DNA of 13,234 bases from Salinirussus sp. (GTDB taxonomy: Archaea > Halobacteriota > Halobacteria > Halobacteriales > Haloarculaceae): NCBI GenBank assembly GCA_028275005.1, contig JAQCNN010000291.1, forward strand, positions 1 through 13,234, given 5' to 3'. The translations under genes and the position numbers were made by a program. This document shows positions 1 to 6,973 of the stretch, in pieces. Below the pieces are notes generated by a model, which was not told where the DNA came from, searched no databases, and worked only from the letters and a program-made list of their open reading frames with translations. Within the stretch, counting starts at the first letter, position 1, and the number at the start of each line of letters is the position of its first letter.

Positions 1-46
1 TGTCCACGTCGACCAGACGTTCGAAGTAGTCGTCGGTGTCTGCCAT
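1..46 (-). CDS. N-terminus of an unidentified protein (cut by window start)
   Basis: Only the first 15 codons and one base are in the window. The ATG is the complement of 44-46 and the peptide begins MADTDDYFERLVDVD. It is acidic, like its neighbours. The start is supported by an AT-rich element (69-79, minus strand) centred about 28 bases upstream, giving a leaderless message. It is divergent from the acyl-CoA ligase gene across a 197-bp spacer. I do not recognise the family from this fragment and assign no function. That this is a gene is fairly likely; its identity is unknown. Confidence 0.6.
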   Translation of the reverse strand, partial: MADTDDYFERLVDVD

Positions 47-68
47 GGTGCTCCCTGGACGGGCGACG

Positions 69-79
69 TATGAAAATAT
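69..79 (-). promoter_or_regulatory. TATA element of the leftward partial gene
   Basis: On the minus strand this reads ATATTTTCATA in otherwise GC-rich sequence. It is centred about 28 bases upstream of the ATG at 46, the spacing expected for a leaderless archaeal transcript. An inverted repeat (79-95) abuts it on the upstream side. Confidence 0.6.
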
Positions 80-95
80 GTGGGGTTTGTCCACA
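79..95. promoter_or_regulatory. Inverted repeat TGTGG-N7-CCACA, candidate operator
   Basis: Perfect 5-bp arms flank a 7-base spacer. The site touches the upstream edge of the leftward gene's TATA element, where TFB or a repressor would bind. The core GTGG-N7-CCAC recurs at 134-148, centre to centre 54 bp. That it binds a regulator is inference. Confidence 0.4.
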
Positions 96-133
96 CACGG
101 TCGCCGACGGAGACCGGACACGGGGTTCAAGCC

Positions 134-148
134 GTGGTACCATTCCAC
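134..148. promoter_or_regulatory. Second GTGG-N7-CCAC inverted repeat
   Basis: It has the same 4-bp arms and 7-base spacing as the repeat at 79-95, and both are followed by AC, giving CCACAC on the right side. Its spacer holds part of a GGTACC palindrome. It lies between the two divergent promoters. It is a candidate second operator copy. Confidence 0.35.
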
Positions 149-211
149 ACGAAACTGGGACGAATCTCCGGGTTAACGCGCTGAAACACCTGCGAGCGAA
201 CGATACAGCAA

Positions 212-219
212 TTTTTATC
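212..219 (+). promoter_or_regulatory. TATA element of the acyl-CoA ligase gene
   Basis: TTTTTATC stands out in GC-rich flanks and is centred about 28 bases before the ATG at 244. This supports that start and a leaderless or nearly leaderless transcript. Confidence 0.7.
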
Positions 220-243
220 AGGCCACTCGGACTTTGCTCAGTG

Positions 244-1830
244 ATGACGAATCTCGTCACCGACGTCGCGGAGACGGTCGAAGCGCACCCCGACCAGCCC
301 GCCATCTCCTTTCGCGGAGCGGAGGTCACCTACGAGCAGTTCTGGCACCGGACCGGCCAGCTGGCGCAGGCGCTGACAGACGCCGGTCTGACGCCCGGCG
401 ACCGGGTGGGGGTCTACCTCCCGAATCTCCCGCAGTTCGTCGTCTCCTACTACGGGGTACTCCGGGCCGGTGGGGCCGTCGTCCCCATGAACCCTCAGTA
501 CAAGGCCCGCGAGATCGGCCACATGCTCGCGGACAGTGAGGCAAAGGCCGTCATCGGGCTGGCCGACCTCGTCCCGTTCGTCCAGGCGGTCCGCGAGGAC
601 GACGAGGTCGACGACAGCGTCGAGACGGTGGTCTCGGTCGACGGCGAGGCCGAGGGCGCCACCCCCTTCGAGGACTTCCTGGCCGACGAGTCGATGGGGA
701 CCGTCGACCGCGCCGACGACGATATCGCCGCCCAGCCGTACACCTCCGGCACGACCGGCACACCGAAAGGCGTGCTCCTGACCCACCACAATCTCGGCTG
801 GATGACCCGCCACGCCGGCGACGTGATGGCGGAGGACTACGGCCCCGACGACAAGCTCCTCGGCGTTCTCCCGCTCTTTCACATCTACGGGATGACCGTC
901 GTGATGAACGCCGGCCTCTACAACGGCTCGACGTACTACCCGATGGCGGAGTGGAACACCGAGCGGGCCCTCTCACTGATCGAAGACGAGGGGGTCACGA
1001 TCATGCACGGTGTCCCCGCGATGTACAACGACATCATCAACACGGAGGGCGCCGCCGACTACGACCTCTCCTCGCTGCGCTTTGTCAACTCCGGAGGGTC
1101 CTCGATCCCGGTCGAGGTTATCGACCGCTTCGAGGCCACCTACGACATCCAGCTCAACGAGGGCTACGGGCTGACCGAGACCAGCCCGATCACCCACGCC
1201 AACCGGCCCGACGCCCGCCGGAAAGGGGCAATCGGCAAGACGATCCCCGGCGTCGACGCGAAGGTCGTCGACGACGACTTCGAGGAGATGCCCCGTGTCG
1301 AGGCGGGCCCGATCGACGAGGAGGAACACGACCTCGACGAGATTGTCGGCGAACTCGTCGTCTCCGGGCCAAACGTGATGCAGGGCTACCACGGCCGCCC
1401 GGCGGCAAACGAGGAGGCCTTCACCGAGTCCGACGGTGAGACCTGGTTCCACACCGAGGACCTGGGCTACTGGGACGAGGACGACTTCTTCTACGTCATC
1501 GACCGCGAGAAACACATGATCGTCACCGGCGGCTACAACGTCTACCCCCGCGAGGTCGAGGAACTCCTCTTCGAACACCCCGACGTGGCCGACGCCGCCG
1601 TTGTCGGTATCCCCGACGACCGCCGTGGCGAGACCGTAAAGGCGTTTGTCGTCCCGACCCCCGACGCCGAGGCCGCCCCCGAGGACGTAAAACAATACTG
1701 TCTGGACCGTATGGCGGCGTACAAACACCCCCGTGAGGTCGAGTTCGTCGAGGAACTCCCCCGGACGACGACCGGGAAGGTCCAGAAGTTCGAACTCCGC
1801 GAGGCCGAGCAGAGCGAGGCCTCGGAGTAG
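244..1830 (+). CDS. Acyl-CoA ligase (AMP-forming, long-chain fatty acid/aryl-CoA ligase family)
   Basis: A 528-residue member of the ANL adenylating superfamily, normal in length. Such enzymes activate a carboxylic acid with ATP to an acyl-adenylate and then a CoA thioester, in the cytoplasm. Visible motifs are the phosphate-binding loop YTSGTTGTPKG (166-176), GYGLTET (307-313), GELVVSGPNVMQGY (about 369-382), the hinge region with D406 and R421, the GGYNVYPREVEE segment (429-440), and PRTTTGK with the catalytic lysine K512. An acidic stretch at about 345-367 is longer than in typical relatives. An upstream in-frame ATG at 70 is rejected because the TATA element (212-219) lies downstream of it. 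Substrate chain length or aromaticity cannot be read from sequence. The gene stands alone in front of a beta-oxidation operon, consistent with feeding it. The last codons are duplicated downstream. Confidence 0.93.
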   Translation: MTNLVTDVAETVEAHPDQPAISFRGAEVTYEQFWHRTGQLAQALTDAGLTPGDRVGVYLPNLPQFVVSYYGVLRAGGAVVPMNPQYKAREIGHMLADSEAKAVIGLADLVPFVQAVREDDEVDDSVETVVSVDGEAEGATPFEDFLADESMGTVDRADDDIAAQPYTSGTTGTPKGVLLTHHNLGWMTRHAGDVMAEDYGPDDKLLGVLPLFHIYGMTVVMNAGLYNGSTYYPMAEWNTERALSLIEDEGVTIMHGVPAMYNDIINTEGAADYDLSSLRFVNSGGSSIPVEVIDRFEATYDIQLNEGYGLTETSPITHANRPDARRKGAIGKTIPGVDAKVVDDDFEEMPRVEAGPIDEEEHDLDEIVGELVVSGPNVMQGYHGRPAANEEAFTESDGETWFHTEDLGYWDEDDFFYVIDREKHMIVTGGYNVYPREVEELLFEHPDVADAAVVGIPDDRRGETVKAFVVPTPDAEAAPEDVKQYCLDRMAAYKHPREVEFVEELPRTTTGKVQKFELREAEQSEASE

Positions 1831-1906
1831 GCGACCGGGAGCCCCGCGACACGTGAGGCCCGCGAGGCCGAGCAGAGCGAGGCCTCGGAGTAGGCGACCG
1901 GGAGCC
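1797..1906 (+). repeat. Direct duplication (2 x 47 bp) of the ligase 3' end including its stop codon
   Basis: Positions 1797-1843 and 1860-1906 are identical over 47 bp, with a 63-bp offset and 16 bp between copies. The unit covers the last ten sense codons of the ligase, its TAG and 13 bases beyond. Because 63 is a multiple of three, the second copy lies in the ligase frame. Reading past the TAG would add 20 codons and end at a second identical TAG (1891-1893). Each copy contains the 10-bp palindrome CGAGGCCTCG. Confidence 0.9.
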
Positions 1907-1926
1907 GGTCCAACCGAACCGGACCG
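1906..1926. other. Small inverted repeat downstream of the ligase duplication
   Basis: CGGTCC (1906-1911) pairs with GGACCG (1921-1926) across a 9-base loop. It lies about 75 bases past the ligase stop. There is no T-rich tract after it, so calling it a terminator would be speculative. Confidence 0.25.
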
Positions 1927-2085
1927 AACGTGGGCACCCTCGGGCGTGCACACCGGTGTCACAGGGCAGTGACCGCCGGCGAGAACGACACACGGGGTCC
2001 CGATTTTGTGCCGTCGAGTACAGGTAATACCGCCGGAAGGCGGCCAGTCTGGGCCCCCACGACGGCAGTTTGTATCCGGTGGAAC

Positions 2086-2091
2086 TTTACG
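2086..2091 (+). promoter_or_regulatory. TATA element of the HBD-ECH operon
   Basis: TTTACG within GGAACTTTACGAG is centred about 29 bases before the ATG at 2118. It is the best AT-rich candidate in the 287-bp spacer and places the operon start at or just before the ATG. It also lies downstream of the alternative ATG at 2070, arguing against that start. Confidence 0.5.
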
Positions 2092-2117
2092 AGACGCGGC
2101 CACACTCTCTGGCAGTC

Positions 2118-4079
2118 ATGCACGTAGATGACATTGACCGCGTCACGGTTCTCGGCGCGGGGAACATGGGACACGGTATCGCGGAGGTCGTCGCCATTGC
2201 CGGCTACGACGTCGTGTTACGCGACATCGAGCAGGAGCTGGTCGAGGACGGCTACGAGGACATCGAGTGGAGTCTTCGGAAGCTCGCCGAGAACGACCGC
2301 CTCGACGAGCGCCCCGAGGATATCCTCGGTCGTATCGACACCGAGGTCGACCTCGAGACCGCGGTCGACGGCACCGACATGGTTATCGAGGCCGCCCCCG
2401 AGGACTTAGAGCTCAAACGGGAGATCTACGCGGACCTCGACGAGTACGCCCCCGAACACACGATTTTGGCCTCGAACACCTCCTCGCTGCCGATCACCGA
2501 CATCGCGGAGGCGACCGACCGCCCCGAGCAGGTCGTCGGGACGCACTACTTCAACCCGCCGGTGAAGATGGACCTCGTCGAGGTCATCTACGGCTCCGAG
2601 ACGGCCGACGAGACCGCCGAGGCCGCCTACGACTTTGTCGAGGCCATCGACAAGACACCGATCTACGTCCGGAAGGATGTCCGGGGGTTCGTCGTCAACT
2701 CGGTGCTGGGTCCCTTCGGCGACGAGGCCGCCTGGATGGTGAGCAACGACGAGGCCACCGTCCGGGAGGCCGACGCGACGATGGTCCACGAGCGGGGCTA
2801 CCCGATGGGTCCCTTCGAGCTCGCAGACCTGACGGGCATCGACGTCGGCTACCACGTCCGCAAGGAGGCCGGCCAGCCGGTCCCGCCGGTCGTCGAGGAG
2901 AAGGTCGAGGCCGAGGAACTCGGCCAGAAGACCGGCACTGGCTACTACGACTACGAGAGCGGCGACGGCGCCGACTACGGCCCGGCGGACGTCTCCGAGG
3001 ACTTCGACTGGCTACGTGTCGAGGCCCGGATCATCAACGAGGCCGCCCGGCTCATCGGCGACGACGTCGCCACCCCCGACGACATCGACATCGGGATGCG
3101 TCTGGGGACGGGCTTTCCCGAGGGTCCCTGCCGGCGCGGTGACAAGCTCGGGCTCGACACCGTGCTGGAGACGCTGACGGAACAGCACGAGGCAACCGGC
3201 GAGGACCGCTACGAGCCCGCCGACTACCTGGTCGAACTCGTCGAGGCCGGCAGGACCGGCAAGGAGGCCGGCGAGGGCTTCTACGAGTACGACACCGGGG
3301 ACGGCCCCGGCGAGTACCACACGGTCAACTGGGAGCTCTCCGAGGACGGCCTGCTCGCGGTCGAACTCGACCGGCCCGAGCGGATGAACACGCTGAGCGG
3401 TGACCTGACCGAGGCGGTGGTCGACCTGCTCGAGTCGGTCGACGACGAGGACGTCCGGGCGGTGACCTTCGAGGGTGCCGGCGACCGTGCATTCTGTGCG
3501 GGCGCGGATATCTCCGGCTTCTCGGACATCGAGCCGGCAAAGGAGGCCGAACCCGGCGAGTTCTTCGAGACGGTCGCGAACTACCCGCGGCCGACGCTTG
3601 CGAAGATCGACGGCTACTGTCTGGGCGGCGGGCTCGAACTCGCGATGGCCTGTGACCTGCGACTCGCCACGGAGTCCTCCGAGTTCGGTTTCCCGGAGAT
3701 CAACCTCGGGCTTATCCCCGGTGGTGGGGGCACCCAGCGCGCGATGCGGATGCTCACCGAGGCCCGCGCGAAGGAGCTGGTCTTCCGGGGCGAGCACGTC
3801 GAGGCCGACCGGGCCCAGGACTGGGGGCTGGTCAACCGTGCCGTCGCCGACGAGGAGTTCGAGGCGGTCGTCGAGGACTTTGTCGACGACCTCGTCAGCG
3901 GCCCGCCGGTCGCGCTCCGGCACGCAAAGCGGGTGATGAACAGCGGCCAGGACCAGGACCTGGAGACTGGGCTGGACCTGGAGAGTCAGTCGTTCTCGCT
4001 GCTGTTGACGACCGACGATATGATGGAAGGTGCCGCGGCCTTCGCCGAGGACCGCGAGCCCGAGTTCGAGGGGCAGTGA
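2118..4079 (+). CDS. Bifunctional 3-hydroxyacyl-CoA dehydrogenase / enoyl-CoA hydratase
   Basis: A 653-residue fusion catalysing two consecutive beta-oxidation steps: hydration of trans-2-enoyl-CoA to (S)-3-hydroxyacyl-CoA, then NAD-dependent oxidation. Residues 1-180 form the NAD-binding Rossmann domain, with GAGNMG at 13-18 and the ASNTSS motif at 118-123. Dehydrogenase residues visible are H143, E155 (spaced 12 residues as in the human enzyme) and N194. Two copies of the dehydrogenase C-terminal domain follow, each ending in a Gly-Tyr/Phe-Tyr motif (about 274-277 and 386-390). Residues 405-653 are a crotonase with CAGADI (460-465) for the oxyanion hole and both hydratase glutamates, E507 and E527, 20 residues apart. 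The dehydrogenase-first order is the archaeal one, as in Metallosphaera Msed_0399, and is the reverse of bacterial FadB. It is first in a three-gene operon. Start 2118 is favoured over 2070 by the TATA position and by the protein start close to the Rossmann strand. Confidence 0.95.
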   Translation: MHVDDIDRVTVLGAGNMGHGIAEVVAIAGYDVVLRDIEQELVEDGYEDIEWSLRKLAENDRLDERPEDILGRIDTEVDLETAVDGTDMVIEAAPEDLELKREIYADLDEYAPEHTILASNTSSLPITDIAEATDRPEQVVGTHYFNPPVKMDLVEVIYGSETADETAEAAYDFVEAIDKTPIYVRKDVRGFVVNSVLGPFGDEAAWMVSNDEATVREADATMVHERGYPMGPFELADLTGIDVGYHVRKEAGQPVPPVVEEKVEAEELGQKTGTGYYDYESGDGADYGPADVSEDFDWLRVEARIINEAARLIGDDVATPDDIDIGMRLGTGFPEGPCRRGDKLGLDTVLETLTEQHEATGEDRYEPADYLVELVEAGRTGKEAGEGFYEYDTGDGPGEYHTVNWELSEDGLLAVELDRPERMNTLSGDLTEAVVDLLESVDDEDVRAVTFEGAGDRAFCAGADISGFSDIEPAKEAEPGEFFETVANYPRPTLAKIDGYCLGGGLELAMACDLRLATESSEFGFPEINLGLIPGGGGTQRAMRMLTEARAKELVFRGEHVEADRAQDWGLVNRAVADEEFEAVVEDFVDDLVSGPPVALRHAKRVMNSGQDQDLETGLDLESQSFSLLLTTDDMMEGAAAFAEDREPEFEGQ

Positions 4080-4083
4080 CGAC

Positions 4084-4617
4084 ATGACCGACACCGACGC
4101 GGACGGAACAGGGGAGACCGACGCCTCCGAGGTCAGCGACCCCGTCGAGGGCGGCGAGTTCGGGTCCGGCCCGAACACGGATGTGACGGCGGCCCAGACG
4201 GTCCTCGACCAGCACGGCTTCCTGTCGTGGCTGGGCGTCGAGATGGTGACCGTCGAGGAGGGACGGGCCGTGATGCGGGTCCCCCACCAGGAGAAACTCG
4301 CCAACTGGTCGGGCGGCTCGCTCCACGGCGGCGTAACCGCGACAGTCATCGACAGCTGTTCGGCGTTTGCGCTCCGAACGACGTTTCCGGACCCGCTCGA
4401 CCCGATGCTGGTGACGACGGACCTCACCGTCAGATACGTCCGGCCGGCGACCTCCGACCTCACGGTCGACGCCGAGGTCGTCCGGGCCGGCGAGTCGATG
4501 GGGATGACCAACGTCGAGGTCACCGGCACCGCCCCGAGCGGCGAGGAGAAGACCGTCGCCACCGGCGGGACGACCTACCGGATGTTCGCCGACACCGACC
4601 ACGCGGGGGAACAATGA
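4084..4617 (+). CDS. PaaI-family hotdog thioesterase
   Basis: A 177-residue hotdog-fold protein that probably hydrolyses acyl- or aryl-CoA thioesters, releasing CoA from stalled intermediates. The PaaI signature is visible as N74, H81-G82-G83 and D90, matching the N...HGG...D pattern that carries the catalytic aspartate in PaaI enzymes. Residues 1-33 are an acidic Asp/Glu/Gly/Thr-rich extension with no recognisable domain and no signal peptide, probably a halophilic linker. The gene begins four bases after the stop of the HBD-ECH gene and its stop overlaps the next start (ATGA), so it is surely co-transcribed and probably translationally coupled. A role in phenylacetyl-CoA-type metabolism is possible, but related proteins act on many acyl-CoAs. 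The substrate is unknown. Confidence 0.85.
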   Translation: MTDTDADGTGETDASEVSDPVEGGEFGSGPNTDVTAAQTVLDQHGFLSWLGVEMVTVEEGRAVMRVPHQEKLANWSGGSLHGGVTATVIDSCSAFALRTTFPDPLDPMLVTTDLTVRYVRPATSDLTVDAEVVRAGESMGMTNVEVTGTAPSGEEKTVATGGTTYRMFADTDHAGEQ

Positions 4618-5066
4618 GCGAGGATAGCTTCTTTACCGGCGTCGAGGTCGGCGACTCCCGGGTGACCGAGGCCCGCACGATCACCGAGGCAGACGTGACC
4701 AACTTCGCCGGCGTGAGCGGTGACTTCAACCACATCCACACCGACGCCGAGCGGATGCAGGCCTCGGACTTTGGCGAGCGGATCGCCCACGGCGCGCTGG
4801 TCTTCTCCGTGGCCACGGGGCTGCTCTGGCGCTCGCGTTCCGAGGAGGAGCGAGACGCCGTCGTCGCCTTCTACGGGATCGACCACCTGCGCTTCGTCAA
4901 GCCCGTGCTCATCGGCGACACGGTCCACGTCGAGATGGAGGTCATCGAGACCGACCCTACCCCCGACCACCCGACGGCGGGCGGCACGGTCCGCTACGAT
5001 GTCGACATCGTCAACCAGGACGACCGGACTGTCATCTCCGCGGAGTTCATCTCGCTGCTGGAGTAG
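4614..5066 (+). CDS. MaoC-like (R)-specific enoyl-CoA hydratase
   Basis: A 150-residue single hotdog domain of the MaoC/PhaJ type. The hydratase-2 motif is present as SGDFNHIH, giving the catalytic pair D37 and H42. The usual proline of the GD-x-N-P-x-H pattern is replaced by H40. A following HGAL segment (59-62) matches the family. Such enzymes add water to enoyl-CoA to give the (R)-3-hydroxyacyl-CoA, which can feed polyhydroxyalkanoate synthesis, or act in degradation of branched or unusual acyl-CoAs. The start ATG overlaps the preceding stop (ATGA), making this the third gene of the operon. Together with the first gene it would offer both stereochemical hydration routes. No PHA synthase lies in the window, so its role is open. 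Confidence 0.85.
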   Translation: MSEDSFFTGVEVGDSRVTEARTITEADVTNFAGVSGDFNHIHTDAERMQASDFGERIAHGALVFSVATGLLWRSRSEEERDAVVAFYGIDHLRFVKPVLIGDTVHVEMEVIETDPTPDHPTAGGTVRYDVDIVNQDDRTVISAEFISLLE

Positions 5067-5107
5067 CCGCCGCGGCGTGGGCACCCGAGCCCGCCGACAC
5101 CTCGCAC

Positions 5108-6079
5108 TCAGGGTTTCAGGACGACCTTGCCACTGGAGTTTCGGTCCTCGATGAACTGCAGCGCCTCGGCCGCGTCCTCGAGCGCGAACTCGTGGCCGAC
5201 GACAACCTCGAGGTCGCCGCCCGCGAACCCCTCGTTCAGCGGCCCGACCGCCTCCAGCACCCGGCCCGGCGCCTTCACCATCCCGCGGCCGAGGTGGTAG
5301 CCGTAGACGGTGTAGTTGTTGAACAGCAGTTCGCCGGTGTCGAGTTGGCCCGGCCGGCCCGAGGCCGCGCCGTAACAGACGATCCGGCCAAACTCCCGCA
5401 GCGCCTCGAGACTCCGGCTGCTGGTCTCGCCGCCGACCCCGTCGAGCACCAGGTCCAGCCCCTCGCCGTCGGTGATATCCTCGACCCTCTCGGCAAAGTC
5501 CGTCTCGGTGTAGTTGACCGGGTGGTCACAGCCCAGGTCGGCGGCGAGGTCTAGCTTCTCCTGGGTGGACGCGGTGCCGAAGACCTCGCTCCCGGCGTTG
5601 CTGGCGAGCTGGACGGCGGCGGTGCCGACCCCGCCGGCGGCCGCGTGGACCAGGACGCGCTCGCCCTCCTCCAGACCACCCCACTCGAACAGGCAGTTGT
5701 GGGCGGTCAGGAACTGTACCGGGACGCCGGCGGCCTCCGCGAAGGACATCCCCTCCGGGGCGTCGAGTAGCCCGCCCGCGCTGGCCAGGGCGTACTCCGC
5801 GAAGGCGCCACCGTCGGCAAACCCCATCACCCGGTCACCGACCTCGCCGTCCGCGCCCTCGCCGACGGCGTCGACGACACCCGCGACCTCCATCCCCGCG
5901 ACGTAGGGTGGCTCCGGGCCACGCTGGTAGTGGCCGCGTCGCTGCATGATGTCCGCGAAGTTGATCCCCGCCGCCCGTACGTCGACCCGAAGCTGTCCCG
6001 GTCCGGGGTCGGGGCGCTCGCGCTCCGTTACCTCGACGACGCTGTTGTCGCCAAAGTCGGTCACCTCGATCGCTTGCAT
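5108..6079 (-). CDS. Zinc-independent MDR oxidoreductase (NADPH:quinone reductase-like)
   Basis: A 323-residue medium-chain dehydrogenase/reductase. The N-terminal GroES-like domain (about 1-120) contains GINFADIMQRRG (38-49), a hallmark of the quinone oxidoreductase branch. The nucleotide-binding loop HAAAGGVG is at 145-152. The cysteines that hold catalytic and structural zinc in alcohol dehydrogenases are absent. Members reduce quinones or the double bond of enones and enoyl esters with NADPH, and the substrate cannot be assigned here. The start at 6079 is chosen because a clear TATA element (6104-6110) sits about 28 bases upstream. A start at 6142 would put that element inside the gene. 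It converges with the MaoC gene across 41 bases and is divergent from the HAD gene. It could help reduce unsaturated intermediates, but this is inference. Confidence 0.88.
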   Translation of the reverse strand: MQAIEVTDFGDNSVVEVTERERPDPGPGQLRVDVRAAGINFADIMQRRGHYQRGPEPPYVAGMEVAGVVDAVGEGADGEVGDRVMGFADGGAFAEYALASAGGLLDAPEGMSFAEAAGVPVQFLTAHNCLFEWGGLEEGERVLVHAAAGGVGTAAVQLASNAGSEVFGTASTQEKLDLAADLGCDHPVNYTETDFAERVEDITDGEGLDLVLDGVGGETSSRSLEALREFGRIVCYGAASGRPGQLDTGELLFNNYTVYGYHLGRGMVKAPGRVLEAVGPLNEGFAGGDLEVVVGHEFALEDAAEALQFIEDRNSSGKVVLKP

Positions 6080-6103
6080 ACTCACACGAGGTGGGCGACA
6101 GGG

Positions 6104-6110
6104 TATAAAT
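6104..6110 (-). promoter_or_regulatory. TATA element of the quinone oxidoreductase-like gene
   Basis: On the minus strand the element reads ATTTATA, centred 28 bases before the ATG at 6079. It is the most canonical TATA box in the window and implies a leaderless transcript. Confidence 0.75.
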
Positions 6111-6175
6111 CCGCCCGACTCACCGACCACCCGCCACCCCATGGGGACGACCCGCGCTCGGATATCCCGGAGCCC

Positions 6176-6183
6176 TGAAATAC
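6176..6183 (+). promoter_or_regulatory. TATA element of the HAD hydrolase gene
   Basis: TGAAATAC lies about 26 bases before the ATG at 6206, in an otherwise GC-rich 126-bp divergent spacer shared with the oxidoreductase promoter. Confidence 0.55.
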
Positions 6184-6205
6184 CCCCGGCCGGTCAGACA
6201 CGTCC

Positions 6206-6952
6206 ATGCGCGAACCCCCCACGGAGTGGGACGCGGTCCTCTTCGACATCGGCGGTGTGATCGTCAGTCTCCCGTCGATCCGCGCCGGCTACGTCGACGC
6301 CGTCGAACAGTTTGCCGCCGAGCGGGGACTCGACCCCGAACAGGCACTCGACGCGTGGCGCGACCGCCTCGGTGAGCACCTCAAGGCCGCCGAGGGGCGG
6401 GAGTACCGCTCGGCGATGGCGGGCTACCGGAAGGCGTTCCGGTCCATCGTCGACGGCGGCCTCGAGGACTCGGAGTGGCGCCCGAACTTCGAGCAGACAC
6501 TCCGGGCCGCCCGCGAGCTGGAGCCACACGCCACCGGGACGATTCGCCGGCTCGACGACGCCGGTCTCTATCTCGGGGTCGTCTCCGACATCGACACCGC
6601 CGAAGCCCACCGGCTGCTCAAGGACCAGGAGGTCGACACTGCCTTCGAGGGTATCACCACCTCACAGGCTGTCGGCTACAAGAAGCCCGACGACCGGATG
6701 TTCGAGGACGCCCTCTCGAAGGCGGCGGACCACGGGGTCGACCCGGCCCGGTCGCTGATGGTCGGTGACCGCTACGAACACGACATGCAGGGGGGAACAG
6801 AGGCGGGGCTGTGGACGGTTGCCTACGGCGGCACGGCTGCCGAGAACGCCGGCACCCCCGACGGGAACCACCGTGTCGACGACGACTACGTCGACTTCGT
6901 CGTCGATGACCTCGCGGATATCCTCGATATCGTCGGTGTCGTCGGCGAGTAG
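6206..6952 (+). CDS. HAD-superfamily hydrolase (subfamily IA type)
   Basis: A 248-residue haloacid dehalogenase-like protein, probably cytoplasmic. Motif I is FDIGGV with the nucleophile D14. Motif II is the serine S127 in VVSDID. Motif III is lysine K159 or K160 before Pro-Asp. Motif IV is GDRYEHD with D188 and D193. A helical cap lies between motifs I and II (about 20-110). The residue two after the nucleophile is Gly16, not the Asp that serves as acid/base in classical HAD phosphatases. Relatives such as the YihX phosphatase also carry Gly here, so phosphatase activity is still possible. The substrate is unknown. The gene is monocistronic, divergent from the oxidoreductase and convergent with the aldehyde dehydrogenase 21 bases away. 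Nothing in the sequence ties it directly to acyl-CoA metabolism. Confidence 0.85.
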   Translation: MREPPTEWDAVLFDIGGVIVSLPSIRAGYVDAVEQFAAERGLDPEQALDAWRDRLGEHLKAAEGREYRSAMAGYRKAFRSIVDGGLEDSEWRPNFEQTLRAARELEPHATGTIRRLDDAGLYLGVVSDIDTAEAHRLLKDQEVDTAFEGITTSQAVGYKKPDDRMFEDALSKAADHGVDPARSLMVGDRYEHDMQGGTEAGLWTVAYGGTAAENAGTPDGNHRVDDDYVDFVVDDLADILDIVGVVGE

Positions 6953-6973
6953 AGACCGTGTGGCGTCCGGTGC

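Noticed and set aside
70..243. Longer ligase start at ATG 70 (58 extra residues)
   Set aside because: The extra stretch has no family similarity, the TATA element at 212-219 would lie inside the gene, and ATG 70 itself falls in the opposite gene's TATA element. Start 244 gives a normal N-terminus.
973..2103. 376-codon minus-strand frame containing an apparent internal protein repeat
   Set aside because: The repeat in its translation is just the complementary reading of the duplicated ligase 3' end. The rest is antisense to the ligase.
2070..2117. Start at ATG 2070 for the dehydrogenase/hydratase fusion
   Set aside because: A TATA element (2086-2091) lies downstream of it and the residues it adds are not like the family, whose Rossmann strand begins a few residues after the 2118 start.
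1930..2127. Small plus-strand frame of 65 codons in the ligase-fusion spacer
   Set aside because: Composition is not haloarchaeal-protein-like (rich in Arg, Trp, Cys and His and not acidic), there is no TATA element at the right distance, and it overlaps the fusion start.
3012..4562. 516-codon open frame on the minus strand opposite the fusion and thioesterase genes
   Set aside because: It lies antisense to genes with clear catalytic motifs and shows no recognisable domain. Long antisense frames are common in GC-rich haloarchaeal DNA because stop codons are rare there.
6080..6142. Extended N-terminus of the quinone oxidoreductase-like gene from ATG 6142
   Set aside because: The extension would contain the strong TATA element at 6104-6110 and lacks family similarity; MQAIEV at 6079 is a normal MDR start.
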